Assembly: GCA_021166725.1 (NCBI GenBank)
Contig: JAJPES010000059.1
Coordinates: 1 to 64,000 of the forward strand
Length of the DNA stretch: 64,000 bases
Source of the DNA: Burkholderiaceae bacterium
Lineage (GTDB): Bacteria > Pseudomonadota > Gammaproteobacteria > Burkholderiales > Burkholderiaceae_E
Direction of reading: 5' to 3'
Shown one piece after another: positions 53,424 through 63,523 of the stretch. A program made the translations under genes and the position numbers. Each line of letters begins with the position of its first letter. The stretch's first letter is position 1. The notes beneath the pieces were generated by a model. That model had not been told where the DNA came from. It did not search any database and saw only the letters and a program-made list of their open reading frames with translations.

Positions 53424-54140
53424 CTATCGGCTGCTGGCAGTAGTCCAGGCGCGCCGCTGCCGCGAGTCCTGGCCGAGCTCGAAGTAGTCGCGCAGCGGTT
53501 TCGCGTCCGGCAGAACGTAGACCACCGCATGCCCCGCGGCGAATGCCGGAACGACGTGACGCTCGTAGAAGCGCTTCGGCACGTTGATGCAGCCGTAGGA
53601 GATGCGGTTGTCGGCGATCGTCGGCGTGCGCAGTCGCTCGAGGCGACGCTCCTTCGGATTCGTCGCGCGAACACGGTGCATCGACACGGCGTCCTCGTAA
53701 TCGACCCACATGATGTCCTCGCCGTGCGAATTGACGCCGCGTTCAGCCAGGAAGCGTCCGGCCGGCGTGGTGCGTTCGTCCGGACGGATCTGCGCCATCG
53801 GGCGGGTGCCGATTCCCGGGGCGCTGTCATCACCCCGGGCCAGTCCGAGCAGCACCGGCGAGGATCCGACGAGCACGCCGTTCGCGTCGAACACGTAGAG
53901 CGTCGCGGCAGGCTTGTCGACGATCAGGAACGGCAGGCCGCCGGGGTCCCCCGAGGCAAGCGCCCAGTCGGCGACCCGGCGCGCGGCGTGCGACGGATTC
54001 TCGGTGACGAAGTCGGCGACGGGAGCAAGCGGCTGCGCAAGTACGGGCGCATCGATGACGGCACTGCAGGCGATCGCGGCGAGCAGCACGGCCGACAACG
54101 CGCCTTGGACCCGCAGCTTGTTCTTCGTTCTGCGAAGCAC
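53424..54140 (-). CDS. L,D-transpeptidase (YkuD domain)
   Basis: The product (238 residues from GTG 54140) has an N-terminal signal segment, then a YkuD domain: FLIVDKPAATLYVFDANG at its start, MHRVRATN with the conserved His, and the active-site RISYGCINVPKRF with nucleophilic Cys. YkuD enzymes form 3-3 peptidoglycan cross-links or anchor lipoproteins. A longer start at 54221 exists, but the extra residues look non-coding. Confidence 0.85.
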   Translation of the reverse strand: MLRRTKNKLRVQGALSAVLLAAIACSAVIDAPVLAQPLAPVADFVTENPSHAARRVADWALASGDPGGLPFLIVDKPAATLYVFDANGVLVGSSPVLLGLARGDDSAPGIGTRPMAQIRPDERTTPAGRFLAERGVNSHGEDIMWVDYEDAVSMHRVRATNPKERRLERLRTPTIADNRISYGCINVPKRFYERHVVPAFAAGHAVVYVLPDAKPLRDYFELGQDSRQRRAWTTASSR

Positions 54141-54305
54141 CGTGTTCGGACCCCCCCGGCAATTACGCGGTGCACCGGATGGGCACCATCGATCGCAGGC
54201 CCCTGCACGCCCGGTGCCCACCCCCGGCGGCCGCGTCGATCAACCCGCCGGCAGCGCACCGCTGCCGAGCGGCGACGGAACCGGAGCGCCGACTTGCGCC
54301 GGATG

Positions 54306-55052
54306 CTAGGCAGGCACCGGCTCGGCTGTGTCGGTCGCGACGTGCCAGGGCGTCATCCGGTGCGCACGCGCGACGTAGCGATGCGCAACCGGGCTCCCGG
54401 GGCGACGGGCCGCGCGCTCGGCGGCGAGCGCCGTCGCGAGCGGGCGATCACCGCTGCGGATCGCTGCCTCGATCAAGGTCAGGTCGATGACGTCGCGCTG
54501 CGCGTGGCTACCGCCGAAACGGTGCGAATAGCTGCGGATCGGCCGCAGCAGGCGCACCGCCTCGGCGTAGTTTCCGTCGCCGTAGACGGCGACCGCGCGC
54601 GTGGCCGCTTCGCCCACCTCGCGCACGAACGAGGCGTTGTCGTCCGCACGCTGCAGCGCAGCCCGCTGCGCTTCGAACACGCGCGCGCGAGCGTCGTCGC
54701 GCCCGGCTCCGACGAAGGACATCATCGCATGCACGTCGTTGAACGCGAAGTTGCCGGCGCCGGCGAGCGGCAGCCAGCGATCGGCCACCGCGTCCCAGCG
54801 ATCGGCCACGTCGACGCCACGCAGATGCAGGCGCCATAGCAGTGCCGTGGCGTCGACCAGGTCGAACACGACGGCCGATCGGGCACCGAAGACGGGCCCG
54901 TCGAACAGGCGCAACACTTCGTCGACCTCGTCGCGCTCGAGACGGAACAGCGCGAGGTGCCACCAGTTGTGCACCGCGAGGAAGCTGTCGACCGACCACT
55001 GAGCGACGTCCGACTCGAGCCACTCGATGCCGTCGCCCGGTTGGTTGCGCAT
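54306..55052 (-). pseudogene. 5'-truncated TTC38-like tetratricopeptide protein
   Basis: The 248 residues match, as far as I can tell by eye, the C-terminal half of TTC38-like TPR proteins, which are about 450 residues: GIEWLESDVAQWS then FLAVHNWWHLALFRLERDEVDEVL. The N-terminal half is absent: the homology reaches the first codon (MRNQPGDGIEW) and the next upstream bases belong to the head of an AraC-type gene on the other strand. This looks like a deletion remnant, and expression of a working protein is doubtful. Confidence 0.6.
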
Positions 55053-55057
55053 CTCGT

Positions 55058-55507
55058 GTGGAGCTGGCGCGAATCAACCTGCTCGACTGGAACGCGACGA
55101 GCCCGCTCGCCTATGCGTCGCTCACGCACGGGGCCCAGGTCGCCGATCCGGTCGTACAGCACTGCCAGCGATGGGCGGCGCACAACTACCACGTCGAATC
55201 GCCTGTGCGCCAGATGGTGGCGCTCTCGGGCCTGCCCGAACGGACGTTCAAGCGCCGCTTCGCGCAGGCCACCGGGATGAGCCCGCTCGAGTACGTGCAC
55301 ACGCTGCGCCTCGAGGAAGCCAAGCAGATGCTCGAAGCGGGCCAAGAGCCGGTCGAGGCGATCGCCTGCGAGGTCGGCTACCAGGACGCGAGCTTCTTCG
55401 CCCGGCTGTTTCGCCGGCGGGTGTCGCTCACGCCGGCGCAGTATCGGCGGCGGTTCGGCGGCCTGAAGCGCCGGATCGAGCAGGCGTCGCCCGCCGACCC
55501 CGCGTGA
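55058..55507 (+). pseudogene. 5'-truncated GlxA-type AraC regulator
   Basis: Only the DNA-binding half is present (149 residues): LARINLLDWN, then RTFKRRFAQATGMSPLEYVH and ASFFARLFRRRVSLTPAQYRR, the paired AraC helix-turn-helix. Intact GlxA-family regulators are about 330 residues with an N-terminal DJ-1/PfpI-like domain; none is encoded here. The family-like sequence begins at about 55058, within 6 nt of where the divergent TTC38-like gene starts, so both genes lost their 5' halves at one junction. Confidence 0.7.
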
Positions 55508-55533
55508 ACACTTCGTTGCGCACGCGCGCAGGC

Positions 55534-57261
55534 TCAGCCGGAATCGCCGGTCCCCAGTTCCCCCGCCAGGTAGCGGCGACGATAGACCTCGAAAGGCATC
55601 GCTTCGCTGGCCTCGATGCGCCGCTGCTCGTCGAGCGATTGCTCGGCGCTTCGCTCCTGGCGCGCCTGAGCAGCCGGGTCGAGCGCCCGCGCCATCAATT
55701 CGTCGCGATTGGCCAGCGAACGCGCAAGCGCGAAGGCACGAAACGAGTTGTCGTAGCGGGTGTGCAATTCGTGCAGCGTACGCGCCGACGGCGTGCGCGA
55801 AGGATCTTCGAGTGCGGCGCGGGCGGCGTCGAGCGCCTCGCGGTGAAGCCGCGTGCCGATCGGCCGCGCTGCATCGCCGCTGCCGTGCTCGTCGGGCGCC
55901 TCGTCGTCGCATGCGGAATCCTGCGCCGCGTCGAGCGCTTCGGCGATCGGCGCGCAGGCGTCGAGCAGCTCGCCGCCCCAGTCGCGCAACGAACGTTCGC
56001 GCCCGCCGTCGCGCAACAGCATCGCCGCATCACGACCGTACTGCGCGACCCGGTGCTGATTGTGCGAGAGGGCGGCGATCTCCTGCGGCGTATCGGGCGG
56101 GCTGTCGGCAAGCAGGCAGTGCAGCAGGAACGCGTCGAGGAAACGCATCGTCTGCGTTCCGATCCCCGCCGCGAAGAACGGATCGATGTCGAGGCAGCGC
56201 ACCTCGACGTATTCCACGCCGCGTTCGGCGAGCGCCCGTAGCGGTCGCTCGCCCGGTCGGATGCTGCGCTTGGGGCGGATGGTGCCGTAGAACTCGTTCT
56301 CGATCTGCAACAGCGTGGTGGCGAGCTGGCGGTAGAGCCCGTTGCCGTCGTGAATGCCGATGTCTTCGTACGCCGGATACGGTTCCGACAAGGCTTTCGA
56401 CAGCGAGGCCGCATAACTGTCGAAACAGTTGAAGCTCACGGCCAACGAAGCCTGCGCATCGCTCTGGTAGCCGAGTGGCCCCATGCGCAGCGACGTGGCG
56501 TACGGCAGGTACAGCGTGCCGGCGCCCATCGGCTGCAGCGTGTGCGAGTGTCCGTCGAGGAAGCTGCTGCAAACCGCTGGCGAAGCGCCGAACAGGTACA
56601 GCAGCAGCCACGAATGTCGTCGAAAGTTGCGGATCAGCGAGAAATACGATGCGTCGCGATACGCGCGCGCATCTTCGCGCGACGCATCCGCGTGCTGCAG
56701 CGAACGCCACGCATCGTCGGGCAGCGAGAAGTTGTAGTGGATGCCGGAGATCGTCTGCATGCGCCGGCCGTACCGATGCGACAGACCCTGCCGGTAGACG
56801 GTCTTCGCGCGGCCCAGGTTCGAGCGCCCGTAGCGCGCGAGCGGGATCTCGTCGTCGGCCGGCAGCCCGCAGGGCATGCTCGCGCTCCACAGGATCTCGC
56901 CGTCTAGGTGCCGGTAGACGAACTGATGCAGTTCGGTCAGCTCGGACAGGCACGCTTGCGCGTCCGCGTGCACGCCGGTGATCAGCTCGATCTGCGCTTC
57001 GCTGAAATCGGTGGTGATGTGCGGGTGCGTCAGCGCCGAACCGAGCGCGGCGGGATGCGGCATCTGCGAGAGGCGCCCGTCGCGCTGCGTGCGCAGGCTC
57101 TCCTTCTCGACGCCGCGGCGCAGTGCGCCGAGCACCTGCGGCGAAAGGGCAGCCAGGCGCCGTTGCAGCGCGGCGACGGGACCGGCCGGGGTAGCGCCCG
57201 CCGGGGCGCCCGACGCGTCGCCACGATGCGCCAGAGGGGATCGAGGGGAATTCGATGACAT
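55534..57261 (-). CDS. gshA: Glutamate-cysteine ligase
   Basis: This 575-residue enzyme makes gamma-glutamylcysteine, the first step of glutathione synthesis. It has RRGVEKESLR, THPHITTDFSEAQIELITG, SASMPCGLP and YGRRMQTISGIHYNFSLP, all characteristic of the proteobacterial type-1 enzyme (E. coli 518 residues). It is somewhat longer, with an Ala/Gly/Pro-rich N-terminal leader. The glutathione it supplies would serve GST-type enzymes such as that at 59323. Confidence 0.95.
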   Translation of the reverse strand: MSSNSPRSPLAHRGDASGAPAGATPAGPVAALQRRLAALSPQVLGALRRGVEKESLRTQRDGRLSQMPHPAALGSALTHPHITTDFSEAQIELITGVHADAQACLSELTELHQFVYRHLDGEILWSASMPCGLPADDEIPLARYGRSNLGRAKTVYRQGLSHRYGRRMQTISGIHYNFSLPDDAWRSLQHADASREDARAYRDASYFSLIRNFRRHSWLLLYLFGASPAVCSSFLDGHSHTLQPMGAGTLYLPYATSLRMGPLGYQSDAQASLAVSFNCFDSYAASLSKALSEPYPAYEDIGIHDGNGLYRQLATTLLQIENEFYGTIRPKRSIRPGERPLRALAERGVEYVEVRCLDIDPFFAAGIGTQTMRFLDAFLLHCLLADSPPDTPQEIAALSHNQHRVAQYGRDAAMLLRDGGRERSLRDWGGELLDACAPIAEALDAAQDSACDDEAPDEHGSGDAARPIGTRLHREALDAARAALEDPSRTPSARTLHELHTRYDNSFRAFALARSLANRDELMARALDPAAQARQERSAEQSLDEQRRIEASEAMPFEVYRRRYLAGELGTGDSG

Positions 57262-57349
57262 GAGGACTCGTGAGCCCGAGCGACGTCGCGTCGGGAAAAA
57301 ACCAATGGTGACAGAGCCGGCGGATCCGCGCTTGCCGCCCCGGCGCCTG

Positions 57350-58447
57350 CTACGTCTCCGGAAACTCGACCTGTGGATCGAAGCTCGAGCGCCGGCCGAG
57401 GTCGCCGTAGTGCCGGCCCAGCCATTGGTCGGCCTGCGCGTAGCCGATGGCCCGCAGCTCGAGCAGGAAGCCCCAGTCGGTATTCGTCTTGCTGTCGTGT
57501 CCGAGTGGCGCGAGCTGCTCGCCGCCGTCGAGCCGGTGCACGCGCAGCCTGGCGATCTGCGCGAACATCGCCTCGCTGCAGGCAGGCACCTGCTGCCGGA
57601 TCAGCCGCTGCAGCATCGCGACCGTGCGCAACTCCTTGATCAGGCTTCCCTGGAACGTGATTTCGTCGACCCTGTCCAGGATGGCCGCGGCGTCGGTGGG
57701 CACGCCATCGCGTCGCGACGGATTGATCTGCACCAGCAGCAGGTCGTCGGCCGTCGTTTCGTTGATCAGCGGGAACAGCGACGGGTTGCCCATGTAGCCG
57801 CCGTCCCAATACGCCTCGCCGTCGATCTCCACTGCCTGGAAGAGCGTGGGCAGGCACGACGACGCCATCACCGCATCGAGCGAGATCTCCTCGTTGCGGA
57901 ACACGCGCAAGCGTCCGGTGCTCACCTGCGTGGCGGCGATGAACAGGCGCGGCTGCACGCTCGCACGCACGGCATCGAAGTCGACGATGCGGCCGACGAG
58001 CTCGCGCAGCGGGTTGTAGTTCATCGGATTGAACTGGTACGGCGAGAGCATGCGGCCGGCGATGTCGTAGTACTGCCCGATCATCGTCCAGGCGGCGAAC
58101 GGACTGCCGAGGAATGCGCCGAACAGCCCCCGATCGAACGGACCGGCGCGACGCGCCGATTTCGCGACGTCGGCCCAGAACGCGCGAAGCGCGTCACGCG
58201 CGGCACCTCGCCCGCCTTTCGCCAGGCCGGAAGCGAGCACGACCGCGTTCATCGCGCCGGCGCTGGTTCCGCTGATACCCGACAGGCCGATTCGCTCGTC
58301 TTCTAGCAGCCGATCGAGCACGCCCCAGGTGAACGCGCCGTGCGCGCCGCCTCCCTGCAGCGCGAGGTCGAGCAAGTGCCGTGGCGCGCGCTCGAACCGC
58401 GACGAGGGCGCGGCGAGCGCGGCGTCCTGGGCAGGCGGCGCGGACAT
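57350..58447 (-). CDS. Patatin-like phospholipase
   Basis: This ~365-residue protein shows the patatin core: oxyanion LALQGGGAHGAFTWGVLD, nucleophile GISGTSAGAMNA, and Asp of the dyad in YWDGGYMGNP. Patatin-like enzymes release fatty acids from lipids. ATG 58447 (MSAPPAQ) is chosen; an upstream ATG at 58492 adds 15 Pro/Arg-rich residues. It faces the SDR gene at 58574. Confidence 0.9.
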   Translation of the reverse strand: MSAPPAQDAALAAPSSRFERAPRHLLDLALQGGGAHGAFTWGVLDRLLEDERIGLSGISGTSAGAMNAVVLASGLAKGGRGAARDALRAFWADVAKSARRAGPFDRGLFGAFLGSPFAAWTMIGQYYDIAGRMLSPYQFNPMNYNPLRELVGRIVDFDAVRASVQPRLFIAATQVSTGRLRVFRNEEISLDAVMASSCLPTLFQAVEIDGEAYWDGGYMGNPSLFPLINETTADDLLLVQINPSRRDGVPTDAAAILDRVDEITFQGSLIKELRTVAMLQRLIRQQVPACSEAMFAQIARLRVHRLDGGEQLAPLGHDSKTNTDWGFLLELRAIGYAQADQWLGRHYGDLGRRSSFDPQVEFPET

Positions 58448-58573
58448 GGAAGAAGACGGGCCGGGCGGGCGGGCTTCGGGGGAGGCCCGCATCTTACCGC
58501 CGCCGTGCGAAGGATCGGGGCGATCGCGTACCGGTGCACAATGCCCGCTCGGACCATCACGAGGAGAATCGAC

Positions 58574-59326
58574 ATGCCAGGCCCACTCGACGAACGTGTC
58601 GCGATAGTGACCGGTGCCGCATCGGGCATCGGGCGCGCGGTCGCCCTTGCCTATGCGAAGGCCGGCGCGCGCGTGGTCGTGTCGGACCTCTCCGAGAACG
58701 CCGGCAACGAAACGGTGGCGCGCATTGCCGCGGCCGGCGGAACGGCGGTCTTCGTGCGCGCGGACGCTTCGTCGCCGCGCGACAACGAGCAACTCGTCGC
58801 GAAGGCGGTCGAGCACTTCGGCGCACTGCATATCGCGTGCAACAACGCCGGCATCGGCGGCGAGGCGCATTCCGTGGGCGAGATGCCGCCGGAGGAATGG
58901 AACCGCGTCGTGTCCATCAATCTGTCCGGAGTGTTCTACGCGATGCGCTACGAGATTCCCGCGATGCTGCGCTCCGGCGGCGGCGCGATCGTGAACATGG
59001 CGTCGATCCTCGGCCAGGTCGCGACCCCCGAACATTCGCCCTACGTGGCCGCCAAGCACGGCGTCGTCGGCCTCACGCGGGCGGCCGCGCTCGAATACGC
59101 CAAACGCAACGTCCGCGTCAATTCGGTCGGGCCAGCCTACATCGACACGCCGCTGCTGGAGAATCTTTCGCCCGAGGTGCGCAACGGACTCGTCGCGCTG
59201 CACCCGATCGGTCGGCTCGGCCGCGACAGCGAGGTAGCCGAACTCGTACTGTGGTTGAGCACCGACAAGGCGTCGTTCGTCACCGGCAGCTACTACCCTG
59301 TCGACGGGGGTTACCTGTCCCAATGA
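58574..59326 (+). CDS. SDR family oxidoreductase (glucose-1-dehydrogenase-like)
   Basis: This 250-residue short-chain dehydrogenase has TGAASGIGRAVA, NNAGIGGEA, the catalytic YVAAK and a C-terminal GSYYPVDGGYLSQ. GAGGAGA precedes the ATG. Its stop overlaps the start of the GST gene by 4 nt (ATGA), so the two are probably co-translated. The substrate is unknown. Confidence 0.9.
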   Translation: MPGPLDERVAIVTGAASGIGRAVALAYAKAGARVVVSDLSENAGNETVARIAAAGGTAVFVRADASSPRDNEQLVAKAVEHFGALHIACNNAGIGGEAHSVGEMPPEEWNRVVSINLSGVFYAMRYEIPAMLRSGGGAIVNMASILGQVATPEHSPYVAAKHGVVGLTRAAALEYAKRNVRVNSVGPAYIDTPLLENLSPEVRNGLVALHPIGRLGRDSEVAELVLWLSTDKASFVTGSYYPVDGGYLSQ

Positions 59327-60153
59327 AGAAAACCGGTCAGATGAAGCTCTTCATCGGCAACAAGAACTACTCGTCGTGGTCGATGCGCCCGTGGACGCTG
59401 ATGCGCCACCTGCAGATTCCGTTCGACGAGGTGATGGTGCGCTTCGACTCCTTCGCACCGGAGTCGACGTTCAAGCGCAGCCTCGCCGGCCTGAGCCCCA
59501 CCGGCAAGGTGCCTGCATTGCAGGTCGAGATCGACGGGCGCATGCAGGTGATCTGGGACACGCTGGCGATCGCCGAATTCCTCGCCGAGCTGCATCCCGA
59601 TCGCCGTCTGTGGCCGGCGCAGCGCGCCGCGCGAGCGCGGGCGCGCGCCATCGTCGCCGAGATGCACTCGGGCTTCGTCGCGCTGCGCACCCATTTCCCG
59701 TTGAACGTAGAGGCGCAACTGCCCGAGCTGGGCCCGCGCATCGTGCACGAACGGACCGACGTGCGCGACGATGTCGCGCGCGTGCAGGAGATCTGGGCCG
59801 AATGCCTGGCGATCTCCGGCGGTCCGTTCCTGTTCGGCACCTTCGGCATCGCCGACGCCTTCTATGCGCCGGTGGCTTCGCGCTTTCGCACCTACGGCGT
59901 GCCGCTGGAGTCGAGCGCCGAAGGCTATCTCGCGCGGGTGCTGCAGGCGCGCGGCGTGGCCGAGTGGATCGCCGGCGCCCTCGCCGAGAACGACTTCCTC
60001 GAGTTCGAGGAGCCCTATCGGCGCAGGGCGAATCCCAGCGGGACGAGCAGAAGCCAGAACGCCATCGCCCAGTCGGGATCGAACCACGCGATCGGGATCG
60101 ACAGCGCGAAGACGGCGGGCACCGCCCATGGTCGGAACCCGTCGCGCCGATAG
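59323..60153 (+). CDS. Glutathione S-transferase family protein
   Basis: The N-terminal thioredoxin-fold part is recognised from LFIGNKNYSSWSMRPW and SPTGKVPALQ, and an all-helical C-terminal domain follows. The family core ends near EFEEPYRRR at about 60030; the remaining ~40 residues are read from DNA that is also the 3' part of the convergent TMEM175-type gene, so the tail may have no structural role. ATG 59323 overlaps the SDR stop; MKLF at 59341 is an alternative start. Confidence 0.85.
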   Translation: MKKTGQMKLFIGNKNYSSWSMRPWTLMRHLQIPFDEVMVRFDSFAPESTFKRSLAGLSPTGKVPALQVEIDGRMQVIWDTLAIAEFLAELHPDRRLWPAQRAARARARAIVAEMHSGFVALRTHFPLNVEAQLPELGPRIVHERTDVRDDVARVQEIWAECLAISGGPFLFGTFGIADAFYAPVASRFRTYGVPLESSAEGYLARVLQARGVAEWIAGALAENDFLEFEEPYRRRANPSGTSRSQNAIAQSGSNHAIGIDSAKTAGTAHGRNPSRR

Positions 60154-60623
60154 CCTTCGCCCTCGCCCTCGCGCAGCCATTCTGGATGGCGCGCGACGTA
60201 CGCGCCGAAGGCCGACAGCAGCAGCGATAGCGCGACGATGCTCAACGCATAGAGCACGACCGCATCGCGATTGCCGTGCTCGGCGAGCACCGACGTCGGA
60301 AACGGCACGAAGGCAACGATCATCAGGAAGAGAAGGCCCAGCCACAGCGCCCGGGCGTCGACCCGCTCGACGGATCGAAGCACGCGATGCTGTGCGATCC
60401 ACATGCGCGAGATCACGAGGAAGCTGATCCCGTAGCCGAGCAGGTGCGGCGCGACCGCTGCCAGCTGGTCCCAGCGGAATTCGTCGACGCCGGCGGGCAG
60501 CCTGACGTCGAGCACGAGGAGCGTGGCCGCGATCGAGAAGACGCCGTCGCTGAGCGCCGCGAACCGCTCGGTGCCGAATAGTGGTCGCCCGACCGACGAC
60601 GGACGCGCAGGCGATGAGTTCAT
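60015..60623 (-). CDS. TMEM175/DUF1211-type membrane protein
   Basis: The product has 202 residues with the TMEM175 signature RFAALSDGVFSIAATLLVLD (FSxxxTLLxxD-like) in the first helix and about six helices in all. Bacterial TMEM175 proteins are potassium channels. Its ATG overlaps the RES toxin stop by 4 nt, so it is the third gene of the Xre-RES operon, an unusual placement. It overlaps the 3' end of the GST gene by 139 nt. Confidence 0.82.
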   Translation of the reverse strand: MNSSPARPSSVGRPLFGTERFAALSDGVFSIAATLLVLDVRLPAGVDEFRWDQLAAVAPHLLGYGISFLVISRMWIAQHRVLRSVERVDARALWLGLLFLMIVAFVPFPTSVLAEHGNRDAVVLYALSIVALSLLLSAFGAYVARHPEWLREGEGEGYRRDGFRPWAVPAVFALSIPIAWFDPDWAMAFWLLLVPLGFALRR

Positions 60624-61381
60624 CGACGCGGCCGGTCCGCCGCGGACTTGCGCGCTGCGCGCCGCGCGCCGGCGACGCCTTCCCGCGGCCGCTGTGGCTC
60701 GCGCTCGATCAGCGGCGCGCGCGCGCCACTCCAGGTGAAGCGCCACGCCTCGCCACGGCGCACATTGCCGACGACCGCCGGGCGAAAGCACGCGAGGTTC
60801 GTACCCTGCGCCCGGCGCACGCTCGGGTAGACGATGCCGATCGCGCCGCGTTCGAGCAGCCTCTCGGCCAGCCGTTGGGAGGCGACGTAGCTGTCGGGAT
60901 CCAGGCAGCGCGCGAAGCGCGGATCGTCGCGCAGGTCGTGGAACTCGTGCGAGAAGTCGGCGAGGAAGGCCTCGTAGGTGACGCTGTCGTCGAAGCGGCC
61001 GATCTCGTCGTATTCGATGGCCTTGTGGAACGCGATCTCGGCGAGCGCCGTCTCGACCTCGAATGCGCAGTACCAGGCCCCGCGTTCGGGTCCGTTGAAG
61101 CGGCTGCCCTCGGGACGCGCGTGCACGAAGGCGGCGTTGACGATCCGGTAGTTGGGCACGCCGAAGACGAGTTCGTCCACGCCGATGCCCGGCGCCAGAC
61201 CCTGCTCGGCGCGCAGCCGCTCGTTGGTTGCGTTGTCGAGTTCGAAAAGGTCGGCCAGGTGCGCGTCGTCGTCGGCGAGCGCCGCCAGCACCGAATCCTC
61301 GCGCGGCGCGAAGCGCGACGGGAGCAGTCGGATGGTGTCGAAGCGACGAACGAGCGTCGTGCGCGGAAGCGCGCCGCTCAT
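60620..61381 (-). CDS. RES domain toxin (NAD phosphorylase family)
   Basis: This 253-residue protein contains the RES domain: PNYRIVNAAFVHARPEGSRF, the GxRFN-like GSRFNGPERGAWYCAF, and VETALAEIAFH, with Arg, Tyr and Glu in the usual places. RES toxins deplete NAD+ by phosphorolysis. It starts in the antitoxin stop (ATGA) and carries a basic C-terminal tail. The neighbouring Xre antitoxin supports a type II toxin-antitoxin pair. Confidence 0.9.
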   Translation of the reverse strand: MSGALPRTTLVRRFDTIRLLPSRFAPREDSVLAALADDDAHLADLFELDNATNERLRAEQGLAPGIGVDELVFGVPNYRIVNAAFVHARPEGSRFNGPERGAWYCAFEVETALAEIAFHKAIEYDEIGRFDDSVTYEAFLADFSHEFHDLRDDPRFARCLDPDSYVASQRLAERLLERGAIGIVYPSVRRAQGTNLACFRPAVVGNVRRGEAWRFTWSGARAPLIEREPQRPREGVAGARRAARKSAADRPRR

Positions 61382-61836
61382 ACGCCGCCCCGCCGCGCGT
61401 CGAGCAGCTTGCGCACCGTCTGCATCGCGAGCAGCCCGCCGGCGACCATGTAGTCGAGCGGCGTGCGTCCGGCGAACACCGCGTTGCGGTTCGGCAGCCG
61501 CACCCATTCGTCGGCGAGCGTGTCGCCGTACAGGATGTGCAGCGCCTTGTAGATGCCGATCAGGTACGAAACGCGCGTCAGGCGGTCGACTTCGAGCATC
61601 CGATCGGGCTTCTTCTTCCAGTCGTAGTACGCGCTGCTCGAGACGCCGCCGAGGAGTTCGCGCGCCTCGTCGTCGCGCAGCTTCCATCGCTCGGCGATCG
61701 CGAAGAAGGCGCGCAGCGCCGAGGGCGACAGCCGTTCGCGCTCGGCGCGCGTGCTCAGGTCGGGGAAGGTCGGCGCGTCGAAGCGGCTTGCCGGGTAGCC
61801 GATGGCCCGACGTCGGGCGTCGGAGAAGGCAGGCAT
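61378..61836 (-). CDS. Xre/MbcA/ParS-type antitoxin
   Basis: This 152-residue antitoxin has an N-terminal helical DNA-binding part (ARELLGGVSSSAYYDWKKKP) and the C-terminal DUF2384/MbcA-ParS domain with NRNAVFAGRTPLDYMVAGG, which binds the RES toxin. ATG 61836 has GGAGAG 6 nt upstream. It should repress its own operon through the inverted repeat in the leader. Confidence 0.9.
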   Translation of the reverse strand: MPAFSDARRRAIGYPASRFDAPTFPDLSTRAERERLSPSALRAFFAIAERWKLRDDEARELLGGVSSSAYYDWKKKPDRMLEVDRLTRVSYLIGIYKALHILYGDTLADEWVRLPNRNAVFAGRTPLDYMVAGGLLAMQTVRKLLDARRGGV

Positions 61837-61841
61837 TCGTT

Positions 61842-61859
61842 CTCTCCGTTTACGGAGAG
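61842..61859 (-). promoter_or_regulatory. Antitoxin operator: inverted repeat in the leader
   Basis: CTCTCCGT (61842-61849) and ACGGAGAG (61852-61859) form an 8-bp perfect inverted repeat with a 2-bp spacer, directly upstream of the antitoxin start and overlapping its ribosome site. This is a good candidate for the Xre autorepression operator. Confidence 0.6.
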
Positions 61860-61886
61860 TATGAACTCCGGATTCGGATAAAACAA
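61858..61886 (-). promoter_or_regulatory. Probable sigma70-type promoter of the Xre-RES operon
   Basis: On the minus strand TTGTTT (61881-61886) and CATACT (61858-61863) are spaced by 17 nt; the -10 box overlaps the inverted repeat operator by two bases. The hexamers match the consensus at 3 of 6 and 4 of 6 positions. An occupied operator would block initiation. Confidence 0.5.
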
Positions 61887-61945
61887 TAGCGTGACGCGCG
61901 GCACCCGGGCCCGGCCGACGCGTGCCGACCCGATCGGCTTCGGTG

Positions 61946-62098
61946 CTAGGAGGCTGTCGGACTATGGACAGGGGTCGCGTTCGAGCCAGAAAGCCGCGAG
62001 GCAAGGCGTCGATACCGCCCGGTATCGACGCCTTCGCGCGCCTTGCACTGCATCCCTGCCGTCCTCTGCGCGAACCCTGTCGATAGTCCGACAGCCTC

Positions 62099-62102
<4 letters not shown>
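61946..62102. repeat. ~157-bp inverted-repeat element that supplies the aspA stop codon
   Basis: The ends share CTAGGAGGCTGTCGGACTAT and, in inverted form, the same sequence at the right; the match continues imperfectly (GACAGGG...TCGCG) to about 35 bp. The inner hairpin has 14-bp arms (62003-62016 and 62021-62034) and loop GCCC. The right end contains the TAG stop of aspA (62099-62101). The architecture resembles the element at 52681, but the sequence is different. No open frame fills it. Confidence 0.75.

Positions 62103-63519
<1,417 letters not shown>

Positions 63520-63523
<4 letters not shown>

Noticed and set aside
54842-55057. Longer start for the AraC-type gene upstream of 55058
   Set aside because: Those codons are the antisense of the TTC38-like gene and are Arg-rich with no DJ-1/PfpI motifs.
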